From the NCBI GenBank assembly GCA_947034885.2, contig OX344754.2, forward strand, positions 23,578,501 through 23,642,500: a DNA stretch of 64,000 nucleotides, written 5' to 3'. The stretch comes from Thuidium tamariscinum (Eukaryota > Streptophyta > Bryopsida > Hypnales > Thuidiaceae). This document shows positions 1 to 12,049 of this stretch, one piece after another (position 1 is the stretch's first letter; the number at the start of each line of letters is the position of its first letter). The notes beneath the pieces were generated by a model. It did not search any database. It was not told where the DNA came from and saw only the letters and a list, made by a program, of their open reading frames with translations. A program made the position numbers and the translations under genes.

Positions 1-222
1 GACTAAAAAAACGAATTTGATCAATTCAAAAGCTAATATCTTGTAATCCACGTGGGAGAATTTTTGAAATTTTTTCGCCTTCTTTTTAAACCAACACACT
101 ACAAGATCCTATATTTAGATGTGTCAAAGATTAAAATTTTCAAATAATTGGTACTTGTATTAGAAATAGTAATTTTATAGCATTTTTGTGAAAAAATAGT
201 CATAGAACTTTAGGGATTATAA
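1..222. repeat. 3' part of a dispersed element, cut by the window edge
   Basis: About 35-220 is similar, in the same orientation, to 44687-44873, the right end of a TTAA-flanked element. Shared stretches include 'taatatcttg', 'gaaatttttt' and 'tctttttaaa', and both end in a TTTAGGG-type terminus followed by TTATAA or TTAA. The similarity was judged by eye. The left end lies outside the window. Confidence 0.5.
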
Positions 223-574
223 CACTTCAAACCTTGAAATCCCTAGTTATTTTTTAGCATCCAAAAACCTCTAAACTAAATCTATACCAACCCTATTCAA
301 TAGACAAACACACAAATTCATTGTAAAAGAACTATACTCCAACAATAATGAAGCCTTCAATCCTAAATTAATACTTCAAACCTTGAAAGCCATTGACATT
401 AGATGTAGCAATATCACAATGTCAGATCAAATCCAAAACAACCAAAAAGAAGAAGTGTAAATTAACAAATTCAAAAGTGAAGTCAATGTAGGGAGGCAAC
501 AATTGGAGCAACAATTGGGCAAGGTTGTGATGGAAATTGTGGATCATTGCAAGAAAGACTAGTACTATTTTGCA
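223..574. other. AT-rich intergenic DNA, no gene recognised
   Basis: Nothing coding or structured was seen. It is flanked by repeat-derived sequence on both sides. Confidence 0.5.
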
Positions 575-1250
575 TCACACTTGGAACATTAAAGTTGTCA
601 TTCATTCTAACTTTTGAAGCAAGAACCTCATTAACTTGAATTTTTTATTGGGAAAATCTAATGCAAGAAAATGAGATTCTTTATTTTTCAAAAAAATTCA
701 AAAATCATTTTGTATTTAAATGCCAATTTAGCTTATTTATCACACTTTGCAATTTCAAGGTTTTTAGTAGTGGGAAGTATTCAAATTTAATGATTAAAAG
801 ATAAAAATTTTGTGGTGTATTCCTACAGTAGGCATGCATGCAAACACCAAAAGAATTTTTTTTAAAACGTTCTTTTATTTCTTCTACATGAGTGCTAACA
901 TGGCTCCTTTGTACATACACAATTCTTAATATTCCAGATTAGATAGTTTTGAGATCATTCTTTTGATGAAGTCTTTTCATGATGAAGTTCTCCCAATTTA
1001 CCATTTTTTAGTTTTTTTGAAAATGATTTCTCCTGTTCTTTATAAATTAAAATGTTAAAATACGTATTTTTAAGGAAATTTGCACTTTTTTGATTCTCCT
1101 ACTTCAAGAACTTTTCTATGATTTTTCCTTCCTAGGATACCTTTTTCTTAAAGGTGTATATATGTAGCACTTTTTTTTTGCATTTAAAAAAAGTTCTTTT
1201 TTTAATTATATACTTCTCTTCAAAAAATCAAAAAAATGCTACAAAATCAT
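575..1250. repeat. Unclassified dispersed repeat, copy 1 (pair with 33095-33760)
   Basis: This block aligns along its whole length and in the same orientation with 33095-33760. Shared landmarks in order are a 'cacactttg' segment, 'ggtctattcctaca' or its close variant followed by 'taggcat', 'ctcctactt', 'ttccttcctagg' and 'cttaaaggt'. No open reading frame, terminal repeat or target duplication was recognised, so the class is unknown. Confidence 0.6.
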
Positions 1251-2439
1251 ATATTCTTTCTTACAATGATTTGTAATGAATAGAGGAATTAGGGTTTGAA
1301 GAAAGATAATTAACACAATTCTAAATCATTTAAAGGTAGCTTTGCTGAACTATATACAAATTTATCCAATAACCTTACACATAAAAGCTAGATAAAATGA
1401 AAAAAATATATATGATGAACTTTGTAAACAATGATGAACTACACAAAGATAGCACTTCAAGTGCAAAAACATTATAAGAGCTCAAACCACATGATTATAA
1501 AGAGAAATGTCCAAAAAATATCTCCTCACCCTTCTTATATTCTTATATAATAGAGATTATTAATAAAGATGATTAGTCCTCAAGAAGACTAGGACTTCTT
1601 TCTTATTTTCAGTTTTTTTGTGTTTAATTCTATCCAAAAACATGCTTGAAGGTAAAAGTCCTAGTTACACTTCTTGAATTACATCTTTTCAAATTGCTAA
1701 CATATTGTCTTTCTATAGTGTTGTTTAATCCCTTATCACCTAAATGGTTTGTTTCACACTGGAAAAATCAAGATTCTTCCAATCCCACCAAGTTTTTTCC
1801 TGGAAGTTCATTGGCTTGCCCAATCATCCAATTCATGAGTAGAGTAACCCATGGTTTAGTAGTAGCTAAAGCAACTTTGTCACTTCTGTGTATCCATTGG
1901 ATTAAGTCCTTTCAGGGGTTCCTTAGGGACCGATTCACTCTGCGTAGATTTACTGAACGTAGAACCCCTTGAACTTTTGGTGATCATGTTTTTCATATGA
2001 TTTATCGTTACTCATGTTAGCATTTTCACTTCTGATATCTCCAAGTGTTGTTTCCAACAACCTTCTTTGATTTACAGAATGTTCCGCTACTGACACTTGA
2101 AAAAAAAGATTTTTTTGCACTTTGGTGCTCTCGGGATTTTCTTACGATTTTGTACAATGCAAGTTTTCTATTAACAGATTCTGTAAGAAAGCAAACATAA
2201 GGTTGAGAATCTTTTTTAAATGTCATTTTTTTTATTAAATCTATTCCAAAAAAATGAAAAAAATCTCTAAACCGAAGTCTCTAATTTCTTCATCAACAAC
2301 TCGTTTAGCGCTTAGTATAATAAAGAATCTTATCCACTTCAAAGTGGGCTTTGATATGGGATCGTGAAGTATGAAAAACCAATGGCAAGATTCTATGCCA
2401 AGTTTATAAAAAAAAATTAAGTCAAGTTTATGGAAGCTA
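1251..2439. other. AT-rich intergenic DNA, no gene recognised
   Basis: A 108-codon open frame at 1646-1972 has no ATG start and no recognisable domain. I treat it as chance. Nothing else was seen. Confidence 0.5.
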
Positions 2440-2880
2440 AACTCTTTTGTTTTTTGGAAATAATTGGAATTGGGTACAAAGTTCACTATAATCCAAAATT
2501 GTGTAGTTTTTGAACTTTGAATTACTCTCAAACATTCAAAACAACTTGGATTGCCATTAAATTTTTTTTACAATAACAAGACTTTTAAAGGACATAACAC
2601 AATAAATTTTTATTGAAAACAAACATTGGATGAAAGAGACGGAAGCCGTCAAAGTTACAATCATCAATTACAGTTTGATGAGTTCAAATTGAACCTATGA
2701 ACTTTGATTGACTTTCAAAACATTTGTTCATCTTTGATTGATCTAAAAAATTTATCTCACAAACTAGACTAGTATGTACAATTTTTCCAATAAGTTTTGT
2801 TGAATTTAGACTTTAGATGCAAAAATTACAACATTTTGAATTGGACTACCAAACTATACAAGGACACTTTTTGTCTCCTT
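2440..2880. repeat. Partial copy of dispersed repeat R1
   Basis: The stretch shares an ordered series of phrases with 19640-19960 and 39750-40090, including 'aacattcaaaacaacttgga', 'gattgatctaaaaaattta', 'actagactagtatg', and 'gatgcaaaaattacaaca' followed by 'ttgaattgga'. The longest copies are about 900 bp. It is unclassified. Confidence 0.55.
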
Positions 2881-3480
2881 TGATGATGAAGGGTTAAACT
2901 CAAATTAGTAGAATTTCAAATTTCATAATGTTGTTGTTGGCTCTACACTATTTTGCAATTTTTTGTAAGTTGTTGATGTAGTAGTGTAAGCATGGAATCC
3001 CCTTAGATGAGAACTTCAATATGACAAGAAATTGATAAATAGTGTCAAATTTAAGAAAATGACAAAAGCAAAATTGAAAAATGTGGGCTTAGTCAAATTG
3101 GACCCCTCTTCTTTGTAGTGAATCCTCATTTCACATGTCAAATCTAAAAAGTTGATCACCAAAAATATGAGGTTAAAGGGCCTAACATATATAACCCCAA
3201 TTAGTTTATGGCTTCTCAAAATGTACTCTACAATTTTCTTAAATGAATTTCTAATGTGTTTTTTTCTTTAAGGTCTAGTGTATTTGGGGCTCATTTCCAA
3301 GAGCCCTCAACATTATGGAAAGCCAAGATTGCAATGAACGCCCTTGCACAAAATACAGAATAATGATAATCAATCATTTTCAAAATCAGATTTTTGATGC
3401 TAAAATTAAACTTCAAAAAAAGATTCCAAAAAGATAAACCACTAGAAATAAAAAATTGGTTAGGTTTTATTTAATTTCAA
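2881..3480. other. Intergenic DNA, no gene recognised
   Basis: AT-rich sequence with no structure that I could assign. It leads into the GC-rich region upstream of the phospholipase C gene. Confidence 0.5.
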
Positions 3481-4041
3481 AGTTTTGCAAACACGAGATT
3501 TTGATGCCTCCGGCATTTAGGTTGCACTGGGAACTGGGGCACTCAATCTGCACCGTCCGGCACACAACCCCGGCACCGACGCGCGGCCGGCAAAGCACTG
3601 AAGCTTGGCCGGCAGCGCGTTAAACGCGCCCCCCTTTCCCGTCGCCCCCACTCCGTCTCATCCTTCACGCGCCTCACGCAGGCCCGAATTTACCTCCTTA
3701 AACCACATAACAATCTGCTTTCAAGTGCCAATCATCTACCGCTACTGCCGAATGCCAGTTCTGTTCCCGGCAACTGGGCCACGAGGATCGCATCAGTCAG
3801 TCAGTCCCAATAAAAACCAAAAAGCAGCCCGCATTCCCATTCGCAAACTCTATCCACATCCCGGCTCAGTTCTTGCAACTCACAAATCCCACACTTCGAT
3901 CAGATTTGGGGAATGCAGTGTTGCGATCTCGCTTTGGGGTCTCTATGATTTGGCAGTAGTGTTTGGGAGGTTTGGGAGAGAAATTGTGAGGAGAATTTCT
4001 GTTTGGGGAGTGACGAGAAAATTGGGGCGATTTGTGCGAGG
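3481..4041 (+). promoter_or_regulatory. GC-rich promoter and 5' leader of the phospholipase C gene
   Basis: Base composition changes sharply here. The DNA before about 3480 is very AT-rich, while 3520-3720 is rich in CCGG, GCGC and CCCC runs. It directly precedes the ATG at 4042. The reading frame is open upstream of that ATG, but the only earlier start-like codon is a TTG at 4003, so 4042 is the first plausible initiator. No core promoter element is certain. The promoter role is inferred from position and composition. Confidence 0.5.
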
Positions 4042-7000
4042 ATGTACAAGTTGTGTGCAATGCCGTTCGGGCGTCGGAAGCCCATGAAGGGTGATATGGG
4101 ACAGGACCTTTCGGTGCCGCTGTTTGCGAAGTACAGCGAGCATGGGAAGATGGGCGTGCCGGAATTTTTGAAGTTCTTGCAGGAGGAGCAAGGTGAGAGC
4201 ACGTTGGGTTTGGAGGATGCCAAGCAGATCTTGCAGCAGAATCTGAAAGATCACGGCACCAAATTCAAACTCGGCTCCGGTAACTCCATGACGAAAGATG
4301 AGTTTAGCGCTTATTTGCTCAGTCCGAAGCTCAACGGCGTCCTCCCAAAAGATGTAAGTAAGCTTTGGTGGTGGGGCACCGACTTCTTTCTGGCGTGGTG
4401 ATGGGCGGATAGAGTTCCTTTTCGGGATGCTTTTGTTTGGACCTTGAGGGGTTTCTGTTTATGATTTCTGATGACACTTTTCAGATTTTTTAGTGGGAGG
4501 GTTCTTTCTGGGTGTCGTTGTGTGAAGATCTGGAGCTCTTTCCCGTTCTTGGCTCATCATAACCCTCCATTGTCTGAGACTTCAGATCTCATATTGGTGA
4601 AGAGTATTCTGTAACTACTGAAGGTCAGAATTTCTCGTAGAAAATGCTTTGTTATTGACCAGGTTATACCAAACCTCGTTGGCGACTTACTCTTCCGTGT
4701 CATCCTAGGAGCGTTCCATGAATCAAGTATCCTTTTACTGTGGAATCCAAGCTCGTCCATGTATTGTGGACTCCTGTAAAACGAACATGTTACGGCATTT
4801 CTGTAGGACCCCTCTGGCTTCGTATTCAAGGATGTCATGTCTACTAGTGTAGTTTTGAAGGATTCCTTTTATAAATGTCATCGATTATGTTTGAAATTAG
4901 AGTGCATCAAGCACCTTTAATTGAGAACGATGATTACGTGACTCTAGAAATAATCACGCTTAGTGCAACCAGTAGTCACAATCCTTTTCTATTCCTTGCA
5001 TGTAGGAAGATAGACTCGTAATGTAGAATTTAGGTTTGATCATGGAGGTTTGCATTTGGTGATGGGATTTACAGGTGTACCAAGACATGACGCAGCCCTT
5101 GTCGCACTACTTTATATTCACGGGTCACAACTCATACTTGACGGGCAACCAGCTGAGCAGCGACAGCAGCGACGAGCCCATCAAAGCGGCCCTGCAACGC
5201 GGTGTGCGTGTTGTGGAGTTGGATTTGTGGCCGGATGATCAGGGCGGCGTCAAGGTCACTCATGGAAAGTATGAACTTTAATTCTTTCTAGGTTTGGATT
5301 ATAATATTTTTTGAATTTGAATTTGAATTGTGTTCCTCCACGTGCCACACATGGGATGTATAATACAATTTTGGTGTCAGACTTTTCTTGGATCTGGTTC
5401 TGGTGATGATCGAATATGCAGTCGGTGATTTGAATGGATTTGTGATCACGCAGTGGGTCTAACTGCATATGAGCTGTAATGTAGATATTCAAGCCCTTTG
5501 GAGATAGTCCTGTTGTTTTTGGTATTAGGGGTGTAACTTCGTTTTTGATGTGGTCTGTGCAGCACACTTACCAAGCCAGTGGACTTCAAGAAGTGCATTA
5601 TAGCCATCAAGGAGAACGCATTTATTAACTCGCATTATCCAGTTTGTGTTACACTTGAGGATCATCTGACATGCGATTTACAGGCCAAGGCTGCTGAGGT
5701 TTGTGAGTTTTTCTGAAAGGCTTCTTTTCCTAACGCATGACATAAGATTTATTGGGAATTTTCTGGACTCCTTTGGAATTAATGAACACTGAACCAAGAA
5801 ATGGAATCCATATTCTTTTGGTGCGCAGTGTTTTGCTCATGTTATGTTGACTCATATTGCAATTTTTATTTATTTTCATCTCGTATTTGGTCAATGCTTT
5901 TACTCATCTTAATGCTGGGCAATGGAGTGTATTTCATCCAGGGAGTTTAGTGTAATCAACAGTCTTTTGTTTTTTAGTCTTTCCCGGTGTGTCAAGCTTG
6001 CACCATTGTTCCTGTTACAGATATTGACAGAAGTTTTAGGAGATACTTTGTATTACCCCCAAACATCGGATGCGTTATCAGAGTTTCCCTCTCCGGAGTC
6101 ATTGAAAGGCCGAATCATTATCTCCACAAAACCACCCAAAGAACAGCGTGAAGCAGATGCTGTGGCGAAGGCAGCGTTGAAAGACGAAGCCTTATTGCAG
6201 GAGCTTCAGAAGGAAGACGCGCGGGAGGAGAGTTCCACAGTCCTAATTAAGGAGGGTTCTGCAGGCCATAGGATTGGAAATGTACCAGTACACGAATCTG
6301 AGGTATGGCAATCTCAGGGTTCACAAATTCTCAACATTCTACAGAACCCCTCTTGAGCATTGTCTGAATCGGCACGATGAATTCTGTTCCATTGGTTTTG
6401 CAATGCTGAGCTGTATTTGAACAAGTGAGGGCTCTTCCCATATTCTTCAAAATTGGGAACATGTTAGAGCTTCCATTGTGCTCTGATGTGGCATGACTGC
6501 ACTCCGAATATTTCTTAGTTGCCACTGTTCTCAGAAGGTGTCATACCACTACTACTCAGGAATATTATGTTCTGTTTCTGTTGATTTTTGAGTTTATCAA
6601 GCTTTTTCTTGTTGCACATAGCAAGAAACTGAAGAATTCGTCGTAATGTTGTGTCAGAGGGTACCAGCAACTGCTCCTCCTGAACCAGCAAGTCCTTCTC
6701 CGAGGGCACAAGAATGCGAGAGTGACGAGGATGATAGTAAGAAAAATCCCGTGTATGCTCGGCTTATTACAATCCGACAAGCGAAGCCCGGGAAGGGAAT
6801 CTGTATTCAAGATCGTCTAAAAGTTGAGGAGTCTGTGAAACGGATCAGTCTTGCCGAGTCGAAACTGAAAGCTGTTGCTGAAGAGTTTCCCGACCTATTG
6901 GTCAAGTAAGATACCTGTCCTTTTGATTTGATTTGCTTAGTGGTCATTCGAGTATTTCATGGTCAATTTGATTTTCTTAATCTATTCGTAACTTCAAAGG

Positions 7001-8908
7001 ACCAAGAGTCTCAAATTGGGCCTCAGGTGTTCTTTTGCAGTTTTGACTAAGGCACATGGAAACTATCTTTTGTCCTTTTCTTGTTCCAACCCATGTAATG
7101 TTCTGTGCCGATTTTGATGATGTTTGGGCCCTTCTGAGTTATATTTTACAATATACAATCAATCGAATTGGACATTTAAAAACGTGAATTTTTGACCCTT
7201 TAGCGGTGAAAACTCTGTAGTTTGATTTTAAGAGCATTGTCCATTCCGTATTATAACTTACTCTGAAGAGGCATGCGAGTAAAGAAATCGGGGGGACTTT
7301 GGATTTTGCGTTTTTAATGATAGCACGTCGTTCTTTTATGCTTTGTTTGACAGATTTACGCAACGGAATATATTACGTGTATATCCAGATGGTGCCCGAG
7401 TAAATTCATCCAACTACAATCCTATTGTGGCTTGGAATCATGGAGCCCAAATGGTTGCTCAAAATATGCAGGCGAGGCCCTTTTCATATTGTCAATGAAA
7501 TATTTGGTCCAGAATATGTTTATTGACGAAAACAGAGTATGTATTCATTTCAATATTGTTTGTATTTAGTGAGAGGTTGCGAAAGCTTTTTTATGGGGAT
7601 GGCCATTGGTTTGTCTTGCTGCTTATATATCTGGTGAGCAACTTGGTAATGATGATCTATATATTACAACGTTTTGACCAGCATTTGGTGTGTTTGCATG
7701 TTGCAGGGTTATGGTAAAGAGCTTTGGCAAGCTCATGGCAAGTTCAGGGGAAATGGTGGGTGTGGTTTTATTCTAAAACCCAAGTATCTCCTGGAAAATT
7801 CGCCAGAAGGCAAGCCTTTCAACCCCCTGGAACACAAATCAACGGAAATTCGCTTCAAGGTGAGCTCTTTTGTCTTCGCCAGTTTCTGACACAAGGTTCA
7901 GTTAACTTACCTCAGACCTTGAATTTTGCTGCATTCGAATCAGGCGAAGTTCTGCTTGTAAAGTGATTACCAATGATTCTGACTTAACCCTCAAGGACTA
8001 AAAGGCTCAAATTGGGCCGCACGTTTTTCTGAGCAGCTTTGAGTCGGTCGTATGAGGATTTTCTTTTGTCTACTTTGATGAGCTTTTGATGAATACATGC
8101 AATGTTTTGACCTCAATTGAATTATATATTTTTCACAGTACAAGCAACGGAACTGGTCCTCCCAAGTCTCAAATACTGGTCCTCTCCACTTGATCATTTT
8201 TCTTCTCGAGATGACGGTGACTCTTAACTCAGGTTTTCTATTGTACTGGATTACAGGTGAAGGTGATGATGACCCAGGGCTGGGATAAGGCGTTTTCAAA
8301 ACGCCATTTTGACCTTTTCTCACCACCTGACTTCTTCACCAGGGTAAGATTTGTCTTTTGTTCCAAGTGTATAGTTTCCCAGGTGGCTCTGTTTAAACGT
8401 GCACTTAGTTTGATATTCTTGAAGATCTGGCTGCGTTAAAACCCTGCTAATTATTGCAATATCTAAATACAATTGTAGTAAAAGACTCTTTGTAATCGAA
8501 TGAAAAGAACTATTGTATTGCTAGCCAGTGACGATACACTGATGAGAAAATTGGAATTGGTCTTGTTTGCAGGTGCTGGTCTCTGGAGTGCCTGCGGACG
8601 TGGCGAAGTGGAAAACTTCGGTGGTAGACAACAAGTGGGTTCCGTACTGGAATGAGGAGCACGAGTTTTCTCTGAGAGTGCCGGAACTGGCCCTGCTCCG
8701 TCTGGAAGTCAGAGACTATGACGAAGAGAGTAAAGACGAATTTGAAGGTCAGACGTGCCTTCCCATCCATGAAATCAGAGACGGCTACCGATGTGTGCAA
8801 ATGTACGACAAGAAGGGCAACGAACTCAAGGAAGTCAAGATGTTGATCCACTTCCAAAAACTTGTGCTCAGTAAAGATCCCGCACCCCCCACCACGGCAG
8901 AAATCTAG
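4042..8908 (+). CDS. PLC: Phosphoinositide-specific phospholipase C (plant type), 9 exons, 633 aa
   Basis: Predicted to hydrolyse phosphatidylinositol 4,5-bisphosphate at the plasma membrane in a Ca2+-dependent way. Exons: 4042-4353, 5075-5268, 5563-5698, 6021-6302, 6622-6905, 7354-7471, 7707-7859, 8257-8343, 8573-8908 (1902 nt, whole codons). Residues 1-104 are the truncated EF-hand-like region of plant enzymes. The X domain (about 105-250) contains [10 protein letters not shown] with catalytic His122, VELDLW with Ca2+ ligands Glu152 and Asp154, and LEDHLT with Glu201 and second catalytic His203. An acidic, charged linker follows (about 255-390). The Y domain holds FTQRN, SSNYNP and a GGCGF motif. 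A C2 domain (about 505-633) closes the protein. There is no PH domain, as expected for plants. Intron 6 begins with GC rather than GT. Assignment to the family is firm; the subtype is not resolved. Confidence 0.93.
6994..7100. repeat. Intron-borne repeat, related to the one at 7988-8120
   Basis: Intron 5 of the phospholipase C gene carries 'aaggaccaagagtctcaaattgggcc' and following sequence that resembles the start of 7988-8120 in intron 7. Both later contain 'cttttgtc' and 'atgcaatgtt' or a close variant. The extent is uncertain. Confidence 0.4.
7472..7706 (+). other. GC-AG intron in the phospholipase C gene
   Basis: The exon ends ...ATGCAG at 7471 and the next bases are GCGAGG. The acceptor is TTGCAG at 7706. 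Joining at these points gives an in-frame Y-domain run (AQNMQ then GYGKELW) that matches the family closely. No GT near 7471 would do so. Confidence 0.8.
7988..8120. repeat. Intron-borne repeat with a TTAA-CCCT left end
   Basis: A TTAA at 7984-7987 is followed by CCCTCAAGGACTAAAAGG, resembling the left ends of the TTAA-flanked elements elsewhere in the window. A matching right end was not found, so it may be degenerate. Confidence 0.35.
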
Positions 8909-10839
8909 TACCCCTCTTTGAGTTTGTACCCTTTTATTTTATTTGTGTCGTTGAGCAATTCGAGATAGTGACTCTTGACGTAGTCTTGTACTACAGTTGA
9001 GCTTTAATAGATAAATGAGGTTGCACGGAACATCAACTTATGGGCTGCTTTTGCTTGTTTTTTTTTCAGAGCAGTAGGTTTTATGAATACGCCTGATAGA
9101 AATTATATTTTTATGCCATAACATGGTTACGATTGCACCCTTTGTACAGTGCAGTTTCAATGTCGCTTGTGTGATGTGTGACGAAACAGGTGTTTTAAAC
9201 ACAGTGGAATAATGATTCTCTTTTTGCGAAGTGCACAAGACTTTGTTGGGCTCAGGATGATTTACTCACCTGAGATAGTGTTCCGTTTCACCTTCGGCTT
9301 AATCTTGCTGTAGATGTTTCTCCAGTACAAATTGGGATGCTTGATTGAGATTACGATGCATAAGAATGCGGCGGTGTAAGATTTGAGTAGTTTGTGTGTA
9401 AAAATGAGGTGTTTGTATGGGAAAAGAGGAAGGGAGGGGCCGTAGTTTGTTTGGTACCCTACTCTACAAAAGACATGTATCGGAAGGAGGTAAATAAGTG
9501 CGTACTGTGATTACTGCGGACTCTACTTTCAATTTGTTTTTTCATATGATGCTCAAAAAATACTTGATAAGATATGAAATTTTTTGGCGATTGAATTCGG
9601 GAAACTAAAGTGTAACAATATGAATCTTGATCAAATGTTTATTAGAACAAGTGAATTTGTCTATGATTGCACAAACTAAATTTAAGTCTTGCATATGCAG
9701 AGACTTGCATGTTTTGAAATTTGGCATGATTATTAAATGATATGTTGAGATTCACCTTTGAAGAAAAGATTTCTACCTACAAATTTAATAGCAATTTAAA
9801 AGTAATAAAGCTAAAATCTAATTAAAAATTCCTCGCAACCCTTCACTATATAATGTGTAGTTGTTGGGTGGTGGTAAAAAATTGTGTTCCTGTTACAATT
9901 GCATAGGTTGTTGGATTGTGTAGTTATTGTTTGGTTTATCATCCATTTTGATCATTCATTTTGATCTTGTAGGAATCACTTGTTCAAAGAATAATCCAAT
10001 AGATCTCATTGCAAGTCACATTACCATAGAAGAGTACTTTCCACACAAAATTCCGATGTAGAATAGTCACACTTCTCTCCCACAAAGAAAGATTCTATCA
10101 TTGATTAGATGCCAAATGTTCATGTTAATGTTCAAGGATTAAGTTTTAAAGGTTAAGTTAGAGCATCTTGTACAAGCCTTTAAATACCACATCCCTTCAA
10201 ATGAGATCTGTTCAATTTCGAGGGGGTAGTTGCTTGTATCATTAGATATTTTTTTAGGGTTTAAAAGACTATTTCAGGCATGTTCTCAATGTTGTCAACA
10301 ATCAAAATTAAAAATTAAAAAATAAATTGTTTATCGTCCCAAAATATTATTATATGATGTGGCAGTCTCTCGACCATATCAAATCGCTTATGTGGTAGTT
10401 CCCATAGCATTTCCACAGTCGATAATTCATAGTCTTCTAAATCGCAAAAAAAACATCTAATGTACCAACAATATAACTCACAAATATACTTCCAACCAAT
10501 CACAAGTTACATAACTTGCAAAAGTAAAAAATGAGCTATCATTTTTTATGGCAATTTGCTAATCCTAGAAGAAAATATAACTTGTAGAGGGATTAGTGAC
10601 CCCTTCAAATATGGTTAATTTTGTGGGTCATAGTGAAGGTAGAGGCTAATACATTTTGAAATTAATTATTTATCGTCCCAAAACTTGAGGGCTTGGAGTA
10701 TGGAGGCCACTAAACCCGTTCCACAAAGTGAAAATGGCGGGTGGATTTACCTCAAGGGTAAAAACTGAAATTTTTTATTCTTTGCAAATTTTATTTTTTG
10801 CAGATTCTAAATTCATATTTTTGATTAGGGATCCTAAAT
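8909..10839. other. Intergenic DNA, no gene recognised
   Basis: The first part is presumably the 3' untranslated region of the phospholipase C gene. The rest is AT-rich with no convincing reading frame. 10740-10830 shares 'agattctaaattcatattt' with 22200-22240, part of a small dispersed repeat. Confidence 0.5.
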
Positions 10840-10841
10840 TA

Positions 10842-11114
10842 AGGTAGGTACACCCAAAAGTGCCTTGTTCCTAAAAGCGCCATCTACAATGCTCATACAT
10901 TTCCAAAATCAATCATGTTCACAGGCTGTAGATGGCGCTTTCAGAAACAAACTTTGACCATTAATTACTTCTGCATACGATATCCAAATCCTGTGTTCTT
11001 TGGTGCGTTGGAACATGCTTTCACTTGCCAATAAGACTGCATAAAAATCTGAACTAGCTAATAACAGGAACTAGGCACAATATGAATAAGTGGCGCTTTT
11101 GGGTGTACCTACCT
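10842..11114. mobile_element. Short inverted-repeat element flanked by TA (273 bp)
   Basis: The ends AGGTAGGTACACCCAAAAG and its reverse complement pair over about 23 bp with one mismatch, and each is flanked by TA (10840-10841, 11115-11116). A second inverted pair inside (around 10872-10888 and 10928-10943, core GCGCCATCTACA) reinforces a foldback structure. The TA duplication is typical of Tc1/mariner-derived MITEs. No coding capacity. Confidence 0.75.
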
Positions 11115-12049
11115 TAGCAAGGAACAATTGAGAACATATCCCCAAATATGGCACAAAATAGGGGGATTTTTTACTTTTATCCTTTGGTAATTCAATTTTT
11201 ACCCTGCTGGACCCACTTCGTAGGACGGATTTAGCATCCTGCTTGGGGTATTTTGAGAGCTGCTGGAGATGCTCTTACCCCAAGACCCCAACCCCAAAGA
11301 CTCTTCGCATTTGGGGACCGGGCGGCGCCTTAATATTACTCCGTAGTTTATTGTGTGCTCATTGCTTCACCCAGAATGTTAAGGGATATCTGTGCACATG
11401 ATTATTTCCAATGATTATTTCTAATATAATACAAGTACTGGAGTCACCCAGCCGCCAAAAGCAAAGGACATCTGAGCCTTTATAACGGATTGCAATCCAA
11501 CGGCTGATTTTCAACAGTTTCTCTGAACAAGAAATCTAGGTAAGACTCTAGATTGTAGTTCTCATTCATAGATACCAGTGACCTTAAACCCTAAACCCTT
11601 CCCCTTCCTAAGAATCTGCACAGTCAAGTGCCCGCCCCAGTCCCTTGTGGACTACTAGTAAGATTCCCACCGATCTCCCGAATTGCAGCGCGCATTCATG
11701 CACCGGGCACCGCAATCGAAGCTCCTCTTGCACTTGCAGGGTCCGAATCGACTATTTGTTGCCAATCCTCGTAACCGTTTGCCAATTTCCTCACCTTGTT
11801 GTTGCCAATTCTCTTCGCCATTCGCTAGTTTGCAAGCGTGAATAGAACACGATGATCGAGTTGCATTGGCAGGAGACGATGATTCGCCTTTGATTGTGCG
11901 CACCAAAGCTTCTCTTGATTTCAATAGAGTTCTTTTCTCCAATTTTTTCAGGAAATTCTAGATTGATACAGAGGTTTTAGAAGAATGATCTAGCAATGTA
12001 GCGCTCGTGAGGAGCTTTGGGATGGTTGAAGAGTAGATAGAGGAGAGTC
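11115..12049 (+). promoter_or_regulatory. Upstream region of MSH1 with a telo-box
   Basis: The tandem telo-box AAACCCTAAACCCT lies at 11586-11599, about 450 bp before the MSH1 ATG. Telo-boxes are common in plant promoters of DNA-maintenance and translation genes. Open frames at 11645-11942 lack any recognised domain and I read them as leader sequence. A leader intron is possible but not proven. Confidence 0.5.

Noticed and set aside
1646-1972. 108-codon forward open frame
   Set aside because: It does not start with ATG, no domain is recognisable, and it lies in repeat-rich DNA.
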